Positions 37,961 through 49,914 of a DNA stretch of 64,000 nucleotides are shown one piece after another (the first letter of the stretch is position 1; each line of letters starts with the position of its first letter). The notes beneath the pieces were generated by a model. It was not told where the DNA came from and searched no databases. It saw only the letters and a program-made list of their open reading frames with translations. The position numbers and the translations under genes are program-made. Source of the stretch: Rhizophagus clarus (taxonomy: Eukaryota; Glomeromycota; Glomeromycetes; Glomerales; Glomeraceae); contig BLAL01000228.1 of assembly GCA_015698045.1 (NCBI GenBank), forward strand, positions 1,477,001 to 1,541,000, in the 5' to 3' direction.

Positions 37961-38687
37961 TTTTTCAATTTTAAAATTTAATTCATTATCTTTATATGTA
38001 AACCAATGGACAATTAAAATTAATAAAAAAGTTTAACAAACTTCAGTCAAATAATTTTACCAATAAGGAATCAACAAATCATTAACCGAAACTTGAAATA
38101 AACTTAAACTCGTATGAATAAAATAGCTTAATAATGGAATTTTTCATTATTTATCATATAATTTACAGCATTTTCATTTTCTATACTGTGTTTTAATAGA
38201 TATTTTGATATAAATAGTTAAGTTACTTTTTCACCAAATAATTTTGGTTTACCTTGAAAGTTTATAATGAAGAGATCTTCTAGGCAAATATTGGAAAATT
38301 CAGGCATTCAAACTTCAACTCAGATTTAAAAATCTTGCAAAATTTTTTTTACAAATTTTCAACCAATCAAAATTTCGAAGTTATCTTACTCAATTACAAA
38401 CTGACTTTATTTATGTAAAAACAAAATTACATTACTCTATAATCAGTGTTGAGCAATAAATAAATATATAAAAATGAAATAAATGAAATAAAATATGAAA
38501 TAAAGTGTTTATACTTTTCTCTACAAGTGATGATTAACTCTATTATAAAAGTTTAAGTAGCTAATTTTAACCTAAATTGCTTTTCTAAATCTCTTTCAAT
38601 ATATTCATCACTACAATCTACAAAAAAGATATAAATTAATTAACATAATTAATTATAGGAGTGTAAACATAAAAAAATAAATAGTTC
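37961..38687. other. Intergenic DNA
   Basis: Flank between the kinase-tail relic and the K3 stop codon; no gene recognised. Confidence 0.5.
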
Positions 38688-41600
38688 TTACTCTGTAAAA
38701 TCAATGACTTCTAATGAATTATTGCAGATAATATCATCTTTTGGAAGATCTTTTGTAAATGGATTAAGCAACCGTGATGTATAGAAAGCTTGTGGATGAG
38801 TAGTTAATCGTCTAATTTCATCAAGTGGTGTGAGATGTGACTTTCTGTATTCTTCTGCTTCTTTGAATTGATTTTCAATTTCATAATGTCGTCGTTCCTT
38901 TTTAATTTTCACAATTCTTTTAAAAGCAAATTTATCATATTTATATGAATAAAAAAATAGATCAATTGATTCAAGAATTTCTGTTGCTTTTGGTCTGTTG
39001 TCTGGATTTGAATCCCAACACTTTCTCATTAAATCGCCATAACATTTCGGTATTTCTGGTTCATTTATTTCAGGTCTAATACCATTACATATATTTAATG
39101 CTAAATATTTATCATGTGCATAATTAGAAAAAGGTTGTTTTCCGGTACCTACAAAATACATAATCATACCAAAACTATATATATCAGCTGCTTGAGTATA
39201 AAGTTTTCCTTTTAATATTTCAGGAGCTACATAAGGCATGACTCCATATATATTATTTTGATTAATATCATCAACTTTTCCACATAATCCCATATCTGAT
39301 ATATAGATACTATTATCATTTATATTATTAACAAATAAAACATTTAATAATATATTTCCTGTATGAAAATCATTATGAACCATTTGTCTTTGATGAATTT
39401 CTTTAAGACCTTTAACAATATTCCATAATGTTGTTAATTTGTATGACCAATCAAAATTTCTGTAATTTTTATTTGTCCAATGATCGAAATTCCCACCTTC
39501 TGCATAGTCAAGAATCATTATATAATCTTTTGTATTTGGATTTTGAGATATTCCATAAATTTTAAGAATATTATTATCAATATAATTATCATATTTTTTA
39601 GTTGAATATGCCTTAACCTATTAAGTATAAAATTATCATCATTAAGATAATAATTAATAATATAAATTATATAGGCTTAAAAAAAATTCATACCTCATTT
39701 AAAAATTTATTTGAGATATTTTGCGAATTGTGTAAGCACTTCAAAGCAATTTTTTTATCCCGAATTCTTGCATATTCACGTATGTTATTATCATAATACA
39801 ATGGACCATTTCTCCAAATTGCTGAATATACTGTTGCAAAGCCACCTTTGCCTATTTCTTTAATATTATCAAATCGATTATATGGTACCCATTCAAATAC
39901 TATATCATCATGTGAATTAATTTTCAATTGCATTTCACCAATTAATTTATCAATCACATCATTCCCGTTATAGTGACATGGACATGATTTAATATTTATA
40001 TCTGTATATTTCTTATTACACTTTTCACAATATGTATCTTCAAATATGATAATATAGTCTTTTGTATCTGGATTTTGAGATATTCCATACATTTTACAAT
40101 CTGAATAATTCTTTACCTACAAATGTAGAAAATAATTTTTTTAGTTTTATTATAGAAGTATTTAAACTAGATTAATAAAAAATTTACATACCTCATGCAA
40201 AAATTCATTAGTGATATCTTGTGGTTTATAAATATCTTTTAAGTTAACTCTTTTATTTTTGTTTTTATTTCTTATATATTTATTTTTACTATAATATGAT
40301 GGACCATTCTCCCATACTGCCGAATATATATTAGTAAAGTCACATTCATTCATTTCTTTAATATTATTGAATCGATTATATGGTACCCATTCAAATACTA
40401 TATCATTATGACGATTTTTTAATTGCATTTCTACAATTAAATTGTCGATTTTCTCATTTTCATTGTTACAGTCTGTAAAACTCTTTTTAAAATAATTGAT
40501 TCGACACAGTTCACATAAATTATCATCTGTACATTGATCACAATCTTTATAATATCCAATTTCAAGAACCATAAAGTAGTCTTCTGTATCTGGATTCTGA
40601 GAAATTCCATATATTTTACAGTCTGAATGGTTTTTCATCTATAATACAAAAAAATTACTTAAATTTTTTTTTAAAAGAAACATATAATCCATTTACCATA
40701 CCTTACTAAATTCATTGATAATACTATGTAAATTATATATACATTTTAAAGCAATATTTTCATTCTGAATTCTTTTGTATTCATTTTTATTGTCATCATA
40801 ATGCAATGAACCATTCTTCCATAATGCTGAGTATACTTTACCTTTTTCTATTTCTTTAATCTCATCAAACTGATCATACGGTATCCATTCAAATGTTTCA
40901 TAAGAACCAATTTTTGATTGTATTTTTTGAATTAAATCATCAATTATTGCATTTCCACTATATTGTATTTTGCATGTCGAACACCATTTGGTATCTTTAA
41001 TTGTATATTTTTTGGTACATCTTAAACAATATACATCTTCAAGAACAAAAATATAATCCTTCGTATCAGGATTTTGAGATATCCCAAGTATTTTATTATC
41101 CATATCATGATAAATTGAGTAAGATTTAACCTATTAAGATATAAAGAAAAAGTTATTATCATACTATAAAAAGTAATAATATTGTTTTAATAAATTTCAT
41201 ACCTCATCTGAAATATTTTGAATATTTAAAACATACTTCAAAGCAACTTTTTTCCTTTCATTTCTTGTAAATTTTTTTTCATTAACATCAAAATATAGTG
41301 GACCATTTTTCCATATTGCTAAACATAACTTACTCATAAACATAATTTCATCAAACTGACTGTATGGTATCAATTCAAATATTGTATCCTTACGAGAACT
41401 AATTTTTAATTGCATCTCTTGAATTAAATTATCAATTTTTACATTTCCACTAGTCCAGTTTTTAGAGTCTAAGTCACTTATTAAACATGGCTTGCACAAA
41501 TCATCATCTGTAATCATGTATTTTTTACCACAAGTAACACAATATTTATTTTTAAGAACTATAAAATAATCTTTTGTAATTGGATCCTGGGATATTCCAT

Positions 41601-42030
41601 GTAGATCTCCAAAACGATATGATGACTTAACCTATTAAACAAAATAATGTTATTATACTAAAAAAATACATACATATATATATTTAAATTTATATCATAC
41701 CTCAATAATGATATTTATATAATCATATGAAGCTTTTAAAACAATATTCTTATTTGGATTCCTCATGTATACCTTTTCTAAAACATTATAATATAATGGA
41801 CCATTTTTCCATGTTGCTGAAAATAAACCATTTTTACTTTCTTTAATATTGTCAAACTGACTATACGGTATCCATTCAAATATTATATCATTACAAGATT
41901 TAATTTTTAATTGCACTTCCTGTATTAAATTATCAATTCTTTTATTTCCACTGGTCCAATCTCCCAAGTGGTTTATTTGACATTTACACCATCCAAAATG
42001 AATAAAAATGCCACATTTTTCACATTCCAT
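38688..42030 (-). CDS. Kinase K3: five tandem N-lobe modules and one catalytic domain
   Basis: Six exons on the minus strand: 42030-41701, 41631-41203, 41130-40702, 40638-40192, 40116-39694, 39617-38688. Every exon length is a multiple of three and all introns are phase 0; 995 aa with no stop. From exon 2 on, units start with (V)KxY..YGISQ(N/D)P, then a CxxC..CxxC zinc-ribbon-like spacer, GN..IDNLI.EMQLK, EW(I/V)PY.(Q/R)F and W(K/R)NGPLYYD. Units 1-4 have degenerate Gly-loops; some keep the Lys (VALKYV, IALKCIY). Unit 5 is canonical (IGKGGFATVY, IALKCLHN). The C-lobe has MVHNDFHTGNIL (HRD has become HND, catalytic Asp kept), SDMGLC, YVAPEILKG, YSFGMIMYF, and the tail THPQAFYTSRLL. The start at 42030 (MECEKCG) matches the K2 start; a longer in-frame ATG at 42120 adds a hydrophobic stretch and is less likely. 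Confidence 0.87.
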
Positions 42031-44249
42031 TGTACAGTACAAGTCTGAAGTCACAAAACATGTACAAATGCAAATTAGCCAAAATACTAAATTAGTGTTG
42101 CATGATTGCAAGCCACACAAATATTGTCACAATGCGAGAGTGCACTATTAAATCATTAATCTAAGTGTAACGAAGGAACTATGCTAAGGATGCGCAAAAT
42201 TATTAGCCCTGCCGCCCCTGCGTATGTGTGTAACCACCAAGAAATCGATGGTCCATTTTGCAGATCTTTCCAAAATAGATAATCCTTTTTTTTTTTCCAA
42301 ACAAAATTAACAAAAACACTACACATTATACGTCCAAGTTGAAGACGTTACTTTTATTTTGTATAGCGATAGTCTTTGGCGTTCATAATAAAGAATAATA
42401 ATACATGTAATAATAAGAAAAAAGCAAACCCACTACACACTACACAGATTGTTGCTTTCTCTGCAAATTTATCTGGAAGAAAGGAAGAAAATGTGGGTTT
42501 TGAATGATAATTTTTGCTAAAGTTACTTCTACAAAATTAAATATAAAAAAGCAAAAAATTGTATAGCATACAAAATCTTTCTTTTAACTCTAATCAAACT
42601 TGTAGAAAAGGTATAGTAATTACGATTTAAAGTCAAATATTATTATTTTATTAAGTTTTACTCAAAAAAATTTCGATAAATTAATCTAATCACTTTGGAT
42701 ATGATCGGCAAATAGGTGGAGAATATGTTCATAAAAAATATGCATAATAGAGACGAGCATTTAGCCATATTTTGAAATCCTTCACTCTCTCCAGAATCGG
42801 TAGTAGAAACTATAAATCCATATGGAAAAAATATACCTTCGGATATCGCTGCTGCGGAAAATCATGCTCTGGAAAATAGTGAAAAATAAATAAAGGACAA
42901 GGAAAAGAAAAGAAATAGAAGTATTCAGAGTATATCGTTTTCTCATTTTAATTATCCATTTGATTTTAACATTTAATAAAAAAACCTATTATTCCTAATC
43001 AATTAATGATTGACAATTAATACAATAGAATAGTTATTTATATATTTTATATTATAGAACGAATACATATTTATTATCAACATTACATTGATTATAAAGT
43101 ATTACATGAAAATTTATTTTTACTTAAATAAACTAGAGATTTGTTTTATGATGAATTACTACTTTAATACTAATATAAGTCTACATTTAAGTTATGTTTA
43201 TTTTGGGCCTTTTATTAGATTAGGATTTAGATTTCATAATTAATAAACCTGGTTTTTTTTTAAAAAAAAAGTGTTGAATACATTACAGTTTTAAAACTTA
43301 TGGCATATGACAATTATGCTTTATAAAGTGACGGTTTTGCTAATTCCTAATGAACGCTTATTATTACAGTTTAACAAAATTCAGTTCTATTTCCTATCAA
43401 ATACAAAGATTTTGGAGAATATATTACTACATTTGTATAAATAAAAAATTTACCTACATATATTTAATTGAAATTTTATTAGAATAAACAACTAAAAATG
43501 ACGGTTCCATTATCTTACTTTATTGACCCATCTCAACGTATGTTTGATATTCTTATAAATAATTTCCTCCCTTATCAAAATAAATAACGTAAAAACAATA
43601 GTTGAGATAAAAATATAAGAAACCTAACGTCAACGTTCTATGAAATTTTTTTAAAAAAAAGATATTTTTAATATTATTAAAACATTTCGTATCGTTTTTA
43701 GTTATCGTTAAACTAACTCTATTTCAAGCGGTTTACACAATTTTTTACGCGTCAGACCTTGAATGTAGATCTGTTTGCCACATCTGCCGCAGTTGCACCT
43801 ATCAAAAACGTTAGTATTAAAGTTCAAAATCAATTATATGGCGAATTTTTTCTACAAAATTCTTTCATACCCAGTTTAAATTCATGGAGGACCAAACTAA
43901 CATAATAATATACATATACATATAAAATTATTTTAAGTTTCCTAATAAAACTACGCCTATACCTACAACTAAATAGTTAACTAATTAATAAATTCCCTGG
44001 AATTTTGGCCTTATGGCCGGCCTTACGGCGAATATACTAAATGGTGACGATCAGAGGATAATATTTAAAACATCTTTATGGAAGTATTACTATAATATTT
44101 ATAATATACATTAACAATTTCACATTTATCTGCTGTAATTTTATAATGAAAAAATGTTAATGCAAATATATGAATTAACATCATTTTTTATTATTTTAAA
44201 CAAATTTCAAAATTTATAAAATATTTAATTTTAAATATTACTTGTATAT
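42031..44249. other. Intergenic DNA
   Basis: No gene recognised. A slightly GC-richer plus-strand segment at about 42780-42892 has an open frame of about 37 codons (ending ENHALENSEK, stop) that could be an exon relic, but I cannot place it. A T9A9 tract lies at 43253-43270. Confidence 0.5.
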
Positions 44250-44440
44250 CGATTTGGGGTTATCAAATTTGTTTTATGCTTTCATTATTCATTTTATTTA
44301 GGAATATTAGTTATCGGAGCTAAAAAAAAATTCATAATTATAGATCAATAATTAAGTGTTAAATCATTTTCTTTTTTTGTATTTACGGTCAATTTATCAT
44401 TATTTGGAGCGACAATATTTATTCTTATAATACACGAGGC
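44250..44440 (+). pseudogene. SERINC gene fragment
   Basis: The sequence at 44255-44325 aligns with exon 4 of the SERINC gene (28730-28800): a TTTGTTTTRTGCTTTCATTA word, then TTTATTTAGGAATATTAGTTATCGGAGCTAAA, where the intact gene encodes HFILGLLVIGVK. Further on, TGGAGCGACAATATTTATTCTTAT matches the segment at about 29007 encoding GAAIFILVG. Intervening coding sequence is deleted and frames are broken. It is a decayed partial duplicate about 14 kb from its source. Confidence 0.75.
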
Positions 44441-45618
44441 AACGTCTATATTATTTAAATTTAATAACTATTAGGTTTTAGCTGCTGCAAATTGATAACA
44501 ATTAACTCGGACGTTCAGTTAATTCAAAATATACGTACAGTATATCATATATACTGTATAAAGAGATCATTTTAATTAAGTTGAAGTTAACATAAAATGA
44601 GTTACCTTAATATGTGTATCTAAGGAGAGTGAAAAATTGAAAACTTTATTATAATTTAAAGCTCAAAACGCCTATCATTACTTCCAAGTCTGCTAAATTT
44701 CTAGATAAATTCGATATTTCGACATACTGCACAAATAGTCCTTGGCAATTGTAAATACAATGTTGCCCTTTTTTATATTTTTTAAATTGCAAAGCTAGTT
44801 AAAGAATATTAAATAGAAACTGGCTTGTTTCATAAGATACTTCATTCGAAAAAGGAATTATATCGGTACAGTATTTGTTTTTTTAAACATATTAAAAAAT
44901 GATCTACAGTACATATATTAAACACTTTTCATAGCGCAGAAAATTTTATGTTTCCCAATTCCACCATTACGAGTTTCATCAAAAATTTGATATACGAATT
45001 CTAAAAAATAATGTATTAACAATGTATATTAACAATAATTATCTTATTCCATCGTTACTCTCTACATGTGATCTATGAGACATAGACGAGATAGTATATT
45101 GTTGATATTGGTGTTCATAGAAAAGTCTATTAGAAGACTATAGGTGAGGAATCTCGTAGTTTGGTTAGTTATAAGAGTTTCTGGAAAACGTCAAGAAAAC
45201 AAAGAAATAAAACGGCAAGGCAATGTGTAATCTCATCCTCAACATTACGTAGAAACGTTTTATACTGATTTGATGATTCGCGTCTAAGCAACTAAATTCT
45301 CAATTCAGTTTGGACAAACCTTGGTTTAAGCTCTCGATATATTTTTATTGCTAAATTTGCATCATGTGATACGGGGCAGTCCGGAAAGTAGTGACAGGAG
45401 TTATATAATCAATAATCCGAAAATCAATAAATTTATAATTCCAAGATACTATATATATAGTGTGTACAAATTTATTTTTAAGTTTAAATCAGAAAGTAAT
45501 TATAATTAACATTAACCTTCATTAAGGATATTTTCATCTTGGACATAAAAAAAATTGCTTATGATAATAACTATTGCCATAAGAAATATCAAAATAATTG
45601 ACAATCAAAAAATATTTT
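44441..45618. other. Intergenic DNA
   Basis: No gene or relic recognised. Confidence 0.5.
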
Positions 45619-46332
45619 TTATACATGCTTCCAAGAGAAAGTCCTGCGACAAGATTTGATTCCACATTGAACTTCGTCACACCCTCCGCTCTTAATAATT
45701 CTTACGCCACACGAAGGACATGATTTAGTTTTTTTATCAATATAATCTTGAGTTGCTTTAATCTCATCGATCTCTTCATATTCAGAACAAGTTAAACCCT
45801 GATGCCAAGAAATATCGTGAACATAACATGATTCTTTTCCACAATCTTTACAAGTAATTTTAGGATCACATGGCTCACATTCTGAATAAATTTTTAAAGG
45901 TCATAAATCAATTATATAAGTAGTGGGTAGGATTTAGAAAAAAAGAAAATTGTTGTTACCTTCTTGAATGTAAATTTGACCAAATTTACATCTTGAATTA
46001 TTACACCATCTAAATTCTGGAATTTCATTCAATGCTTGATAAAGCATCATTTTATCGTATCTTTCAAATAGTTTTTCATTAGCGATTTCTTTCATATCAT
46101 CATATTGAATTTTTTGTTGACATTCAACAAATGGACAATTCACATCAACATTATTATCTAATTGAATTGAAATATGTTTATTAACACATAATTTACAAAT
46201 ATTTAATTCATGATTACAATTTGTTGTGATTTTATGAAATAAAGATTTTGGTTGAGATTTAAAACAGATCACACATTCCGTTTTTCTCGTAAATCGGTTG
46301 ATTATGATCTTGGGTAAGTTAAATGGGTTCAT
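45619..46332 (-). CDS. RBR-like (RING-IBR-RING) protein A with altered C-terminus
   Basis: Two exons on the minus strand: 46332-45960 and 45881-45619, about 211 aa. RING1 is visible as CVICF..(x)..CNHELNICKLC..CPFVEC, the IBR as RWCNNSRC..CEPCDPKITCKDCGKESCYVHDISWHQGLTC, and RING2 as KSCPSCGVRIIKSGGCDEVQC. RBR proteins pass ubiquitin from an E2 through a RING2 cysteine, here the Cys after GGCDEVQ. Two oddities set it apart from its paralogues: the DHM before that Cys is DEV, and the final zinc-binding FCWLC is replaced by FSWKHV and a stop, so the third exon of its paralogues is not used. It may fold or act differently, or be on the way to loss. The intron is 78 nt. Confidence 0.8.
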
Positions 46333-46385
46333 CTCGTTTTTTATTATTATTAGATCGATTGAAAAAAAAAAGAAATATATTTTGA

Positions 46386-46388
46386 TTT

Positions 46389-46423
<35 letters not shown>
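46386..46423. repeat. T23A15 tract upstream of RBR-A
   Basis: A run of about 23 T is followed directly by about 15 A, about 55 bp upstream of the RBR-A start codon. It is the longest T-run of this kind in the window. Confidence 0.8.
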
Positions 46424-46424
<1 letters not shown>

Positions 46425-47553
46425 ATCTATTAATTGATATGAGTCAATCTATATAAAACATGGATAATTTAGGATGACTATTATTGGCTAATCATTAACG
46501 AGATGAGTTAATATATAAATATATATATAAACATGTGATATTTCCCATTTACTTTCTTCCGGATAATTCCCACTAGATCTTTGGAAAGCTCTTAACAATT
46601 AAGTAAGTCCAAGTTAGATTGAACCTGAACTCTGATCTTAAACTAAAACTCAGTCTAGTCGTGGACTCGTGGTTTGATAAATAGATCAATGAGAAATAAT
46701 GAGGTTATTGATATAACTAATTAATTTTTTCTCCTAAAAATAAATGAATAAATGAATCAAATTTTATAATAAAGCAATAAACCGATCTTATCATCCCGTT
46801 TATAAAATATTTATAATAAAAGCTATTTAATAACTTTTTTATCTGATAATTATTTTAATATTGGAACTTGATAAAAAAAATAAGTAAAATCATTATCAAT
46901 TCCATAAACTCATCCATTAATCCCATTGACTCTATCCATTAGTCCGATAGCTCAGTCTGGTTCGACTTTGCCTTTAAGCGGTTCGATATAATATATATAT
47001 ACAGTATATATTGTAGTATATATATAAAATCGCATGACACCGGTGACAAATGTGGTTGTGACAAATAAGATTTTAAGTAGTCAAAAAAACGATAATTAAT
47101 ATTTACGCGTTCAGGGGTGGTGTCACGCCGGTGATAAACAGTGCAGATCCTACCAATATAAGTCAACCTGGCACAGATTTCAGAATTGCGATACATTATA
47201 CTTTTGACCAACATTAAAAAATGTTTGATGCGTTTGGGATTCTATAGTTTTAAAAATGAGTTGTAACAGACAGTAACAGTTGTAACTAATTGCTTGACTA
47301 GCCTCCATTCCGTTATTTTATACAATATATGGATCACAATTTCGTTATACGGTATGTCAATATTATAACTAACATAAGGAAAGACAAATCACGTAATGAA
47401 TCTTGTTTCATAAAAAGCACGTCTTATTAATTATGAAAAAATGTGGTTAAAAACTACAGTAAAAAAAATTTAAAACTTAATTAATTCTTTACGTTTGTAA
47501 AATATAAATCTTACAAATTATACTGTATGTCAACATCAGCTAATATACGTATT
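46424..47553. other. Intergenic DNA
   Basis: No gene is supported. At 46943-46990 there is a tRNA-like pair of words, TAGCTCAGTCTGG (a perfect A box) and GGTTCGATA (partial B box), about 30 bp apart. The D, anticodon and T stems do not form, so at best this is a tRNA relic or SINE head. Confidence 0.5.
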
Positions 47554-48347
47554 TTACGCATAATATTTACACGTTTTCTTATGAAATGTATTTCCATTTT
47601 TCCTAATCTCATTATAATCAGCAAAACACCTATAAAATAATCCAATATCCAATGAGATCATATAAAAACAAAATATGTTGTAAAAGAAATACTTACAACC
47701 AACAAAATTCGTATTTACAAGTCTTGATATTGCAAGTCATATGATCACACCCATCTCCTTTAATAATTCTTATACCACATTTCGGACATGGTTGGGTTTC
47801 CTTTTCCAGGAAATCTTGAGTTGGTTTGTCATTGCCTTGTCTGATAATTTCGTAATTAGAACAAGTCGAATCTTCATGCCAAGGAATATCATGAGTATAA
47901 CAAGATTTTCGTTTACAAGCTTGACATGTCATTATAGGAGCATCATCTGTTATAAAATAAAAGATTAATATAAACCTCTTTTCTTAATAATTTATTTATT
48001 TAGAAATTATCATTACCTCCTTCAAAATGAATTTGACCAGAATTACATCCAGAATTTTTACACCATCTAAATTCTGGGATTTTGCTTAACGTTTGATGAA
48101 GCAATAAAGTATCATATCTTACAAATAATTCTTTATTAATCTTTTTTATATCGTCACTTTTCATAATTTGATTGCACAAATCAAATGGACAATTGATTTT
48201 TATATTACTTTCACTATTTAATTGAACTTCAATATACTTATTAACACATAATTTACAGATATTCGATCCATGATTACATTTCGCAGTAATTTTAGGAAAA
48301 GAAAATCTTCGATAATATTCAAAACAGATTTGACACTTAATTTTCAT
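47554..48347 (-). CDS. RBR (RING-IBR-RING) E3-like protein B
   Basis: Three exons on the minus strand: 48347-48017, 47946-47697, 47629-47554, predicting 218 aa. RING1: CQICFEYY..CNHGSNICKLC..CPFDLC. IBR: FRWCKNSGCNSGQIH..MTCQACKRKSCYTHDIPWHEDSTC. RING2: QPCPKCGIRIIKGDGCDHMTC..C, closing FCWLC across the last intron, then FADYNEIRKNGN. The Cys in CDHMTC corresponds to the ubiquitin-accepting cysteine of RBR ligases (Parkin and HHARI type). At about 220 aa it is little more than the RBR core, with no UBA, UBL or Ariadne domain. The second intron splits the codon for Leu in FCWL|C, a position conserved in copies C, D and E. The upstream region has TTGTTCTTTCACGTG. Confidence 0.9.
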
Positions 48348-48533
48348 TATGAAGAGTGTTATTTTCGTCCCAATTTGGAAAAAAAATATTCCAATACCTT
48401 TTTTTAGATCGAAAATTTTAAGATCGAGATCGATGGATCTAATCGATATGAGTCAAATATCATTATCCTTTTATATACTTAACGCGGGTGAGTTCGGAAA
48501 ATTTTTCATCTTTGATTGTCTATTGATTAAACA

Positions 48534-48549
48534 TTGTTCTTTCACGTGG
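48534..48549. promoter_or_regulatory. TTGTTCTTTCACGTG element upstream of RBR-B
   Basis: The sequence TTGTTCTTTCACGTG contains the CACGTG palindrome and lies about 190 bp upstream of the RBR-B start codon. The same word occurs at 49710 in the same place relative to copy C, and at 56027 next to the RBR exon fragment. CACGTG is the classical site of bHLH factors; a function here is inferred. Confidence 0.45.
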
Positions 48550-48739
48550 TAGAAATTTATACAATACAATTTTAATTTACAATTTTAAAATGAAGAATTT
48601 AATTTAATAACTCGTGGATTTAATAGATAATAGATTTGATTTATTTAATCAATATATAATATATTCACTGAATACAAATACTCAAGGAAATATTCTGGAA
48701 ACCGAAAGTGACAATTAACTCACATTTTAAGAATAATAT

Positions 48740-49530
48740 ATACAAGTAGTATTATGGTACCTATTTCCCCTCTCCCTGATCTCCTTATAATCTGCTAAAC
48801 ATCTACAAAATAATACAATATCCAATGAGATCAATTAAAAAAAAAATTTATATTAAAATGTTTTAAAAGAAATACTTACAACCAACAAAATTCGTATTTA
48901 CAAGTCCTAATCTTGCAAGTCATATGATCACAACCATCTCCCTTTGTGATTCTTACGCCACATTTTGGGCATGATTTTGTTTTCTTGTCGAGCAAATCTT
49001 TAGTTGCTTCATCATTACCTAATCTAATCTCGTAGTCAGAACAAGTTGAATCCTCATGCCAACGAATATCACGAGTAAAACATGATTTTGACCACAATCT
49101 CGACATGTCATTATAGGAGCATCATCTGTTATAAAATAAAAGATCAATATAAACCTCTTTTCTTAATAATTTATTTATTTAGAAATTATCATTACCTCCT
49201 TCAAAATGAATTTGACCAGAATTACACCCAGAATTTTTACACCATCTAAATTCTGGGATTTCGCTTAACGTTTGATGAAGCAATAAAGTATCATATCTTA
49301 CAAATAATTCTTTATTAATCTTTTTTATATCGTAACTTTTCATAATGAGAATTAAGTGTCAAATCTGTTTTGTATATTATCGAAAATCTTCATTTCCTAA
49401 AATTACTACGAAATGTAATCATGGATTGTATATCTGTAAATTATGTGTTAATAAGTTCAATTAAATAGTGAAAGTAATATAAAAATCAATTGTCCATTTG
49501 ATTTATGTGATCAAATTATGCAAAGTGTTA
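48740..49530 (-). pseudogene. RBR copy C, broken by inversion and frameshift
   Basis: Read on the minus strand, the IBR start (RWCKNSGCNSGQIHFEGG, 49195-49330), exon 2 (about 48880-49124) and exon 3 (up to 48802, CLADYKEIRERGN) follow the gene B/D pattern. The RING1-encoding segment 49341-49527 is flipped: its plus strand reads as RBR sense sequence. The breakpoints are CTTTTCATAAT and ATTATGCAAAG-type inverted repeats that also flank the same segment, unflipped, in gene B (48155-48167 and 48346-48358, 12 of 13 complementary). Exon 2 has lost one T in a T-run at 49085-49088, shifting the frame ahead of QKSCF, and the conserved THDIPWHE reads TRDIRWHE. The copy cannot make a normal RBR protein. 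Confidence 0.9.
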
Positions 49531-49709
49531 CTTTCATCCCAATTTGGAAAAAAAAAATATTCCAATACCAATATCTTTTTTAGATCGAAAATTTTGAGAT
49601 CGAGATCGATGATCTAATCGATGAGTCAAATATCATTATCCTTTTATATACTTAACACGGGTGAGTTCGGAAAATTTTTCATCTTTGATTGTCTACGGTT
49701 GATTAAACA

Positions 49710-49725
49710 TTGTTCTTTCACGTGG
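49710..49725. promoter_or_regulatory. TTGTTCTTTCACGTG element upstream of RBR copy C
   Basis: Exact repeat of the 48534 element, retained in the 5-prime flank of the inverted pseudogene copy as part of the segmental duplication. Confidence 0.4.
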
Positions 49726-49914
49726 TAAAAATTTATACAATACAATTTTAATTTACAATTTTAAAATGAAGAATTTAATTTAACAACTCGTGGATTTAAT
49801 AGATATAATAGGTTTGATTTATTTAATCAATATATAATATATTTACTGAATACGAATACTCAAGGAAATATTCCGAAAACCGAAAGTGACAATTAACTCA
49901 ATACATTTTACATT

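Noticed and set aside
42031-42120. Signal-peptide-like N-terminal extension of K3 from the ATG at 42120
   Set aside because: The related K2 locus starts at the position matching 42030, and the extension is Cys-rich low-quality sequence without support from the paralogues.
46943-46990. Possible tRNA gene (TAGCTCAGTCTGG plus GGTTCGATA)
   Set aside because: The A box is perfect, but boxes are only about 30 bp apart and no acceptor, D, anticodon or T stem forms.
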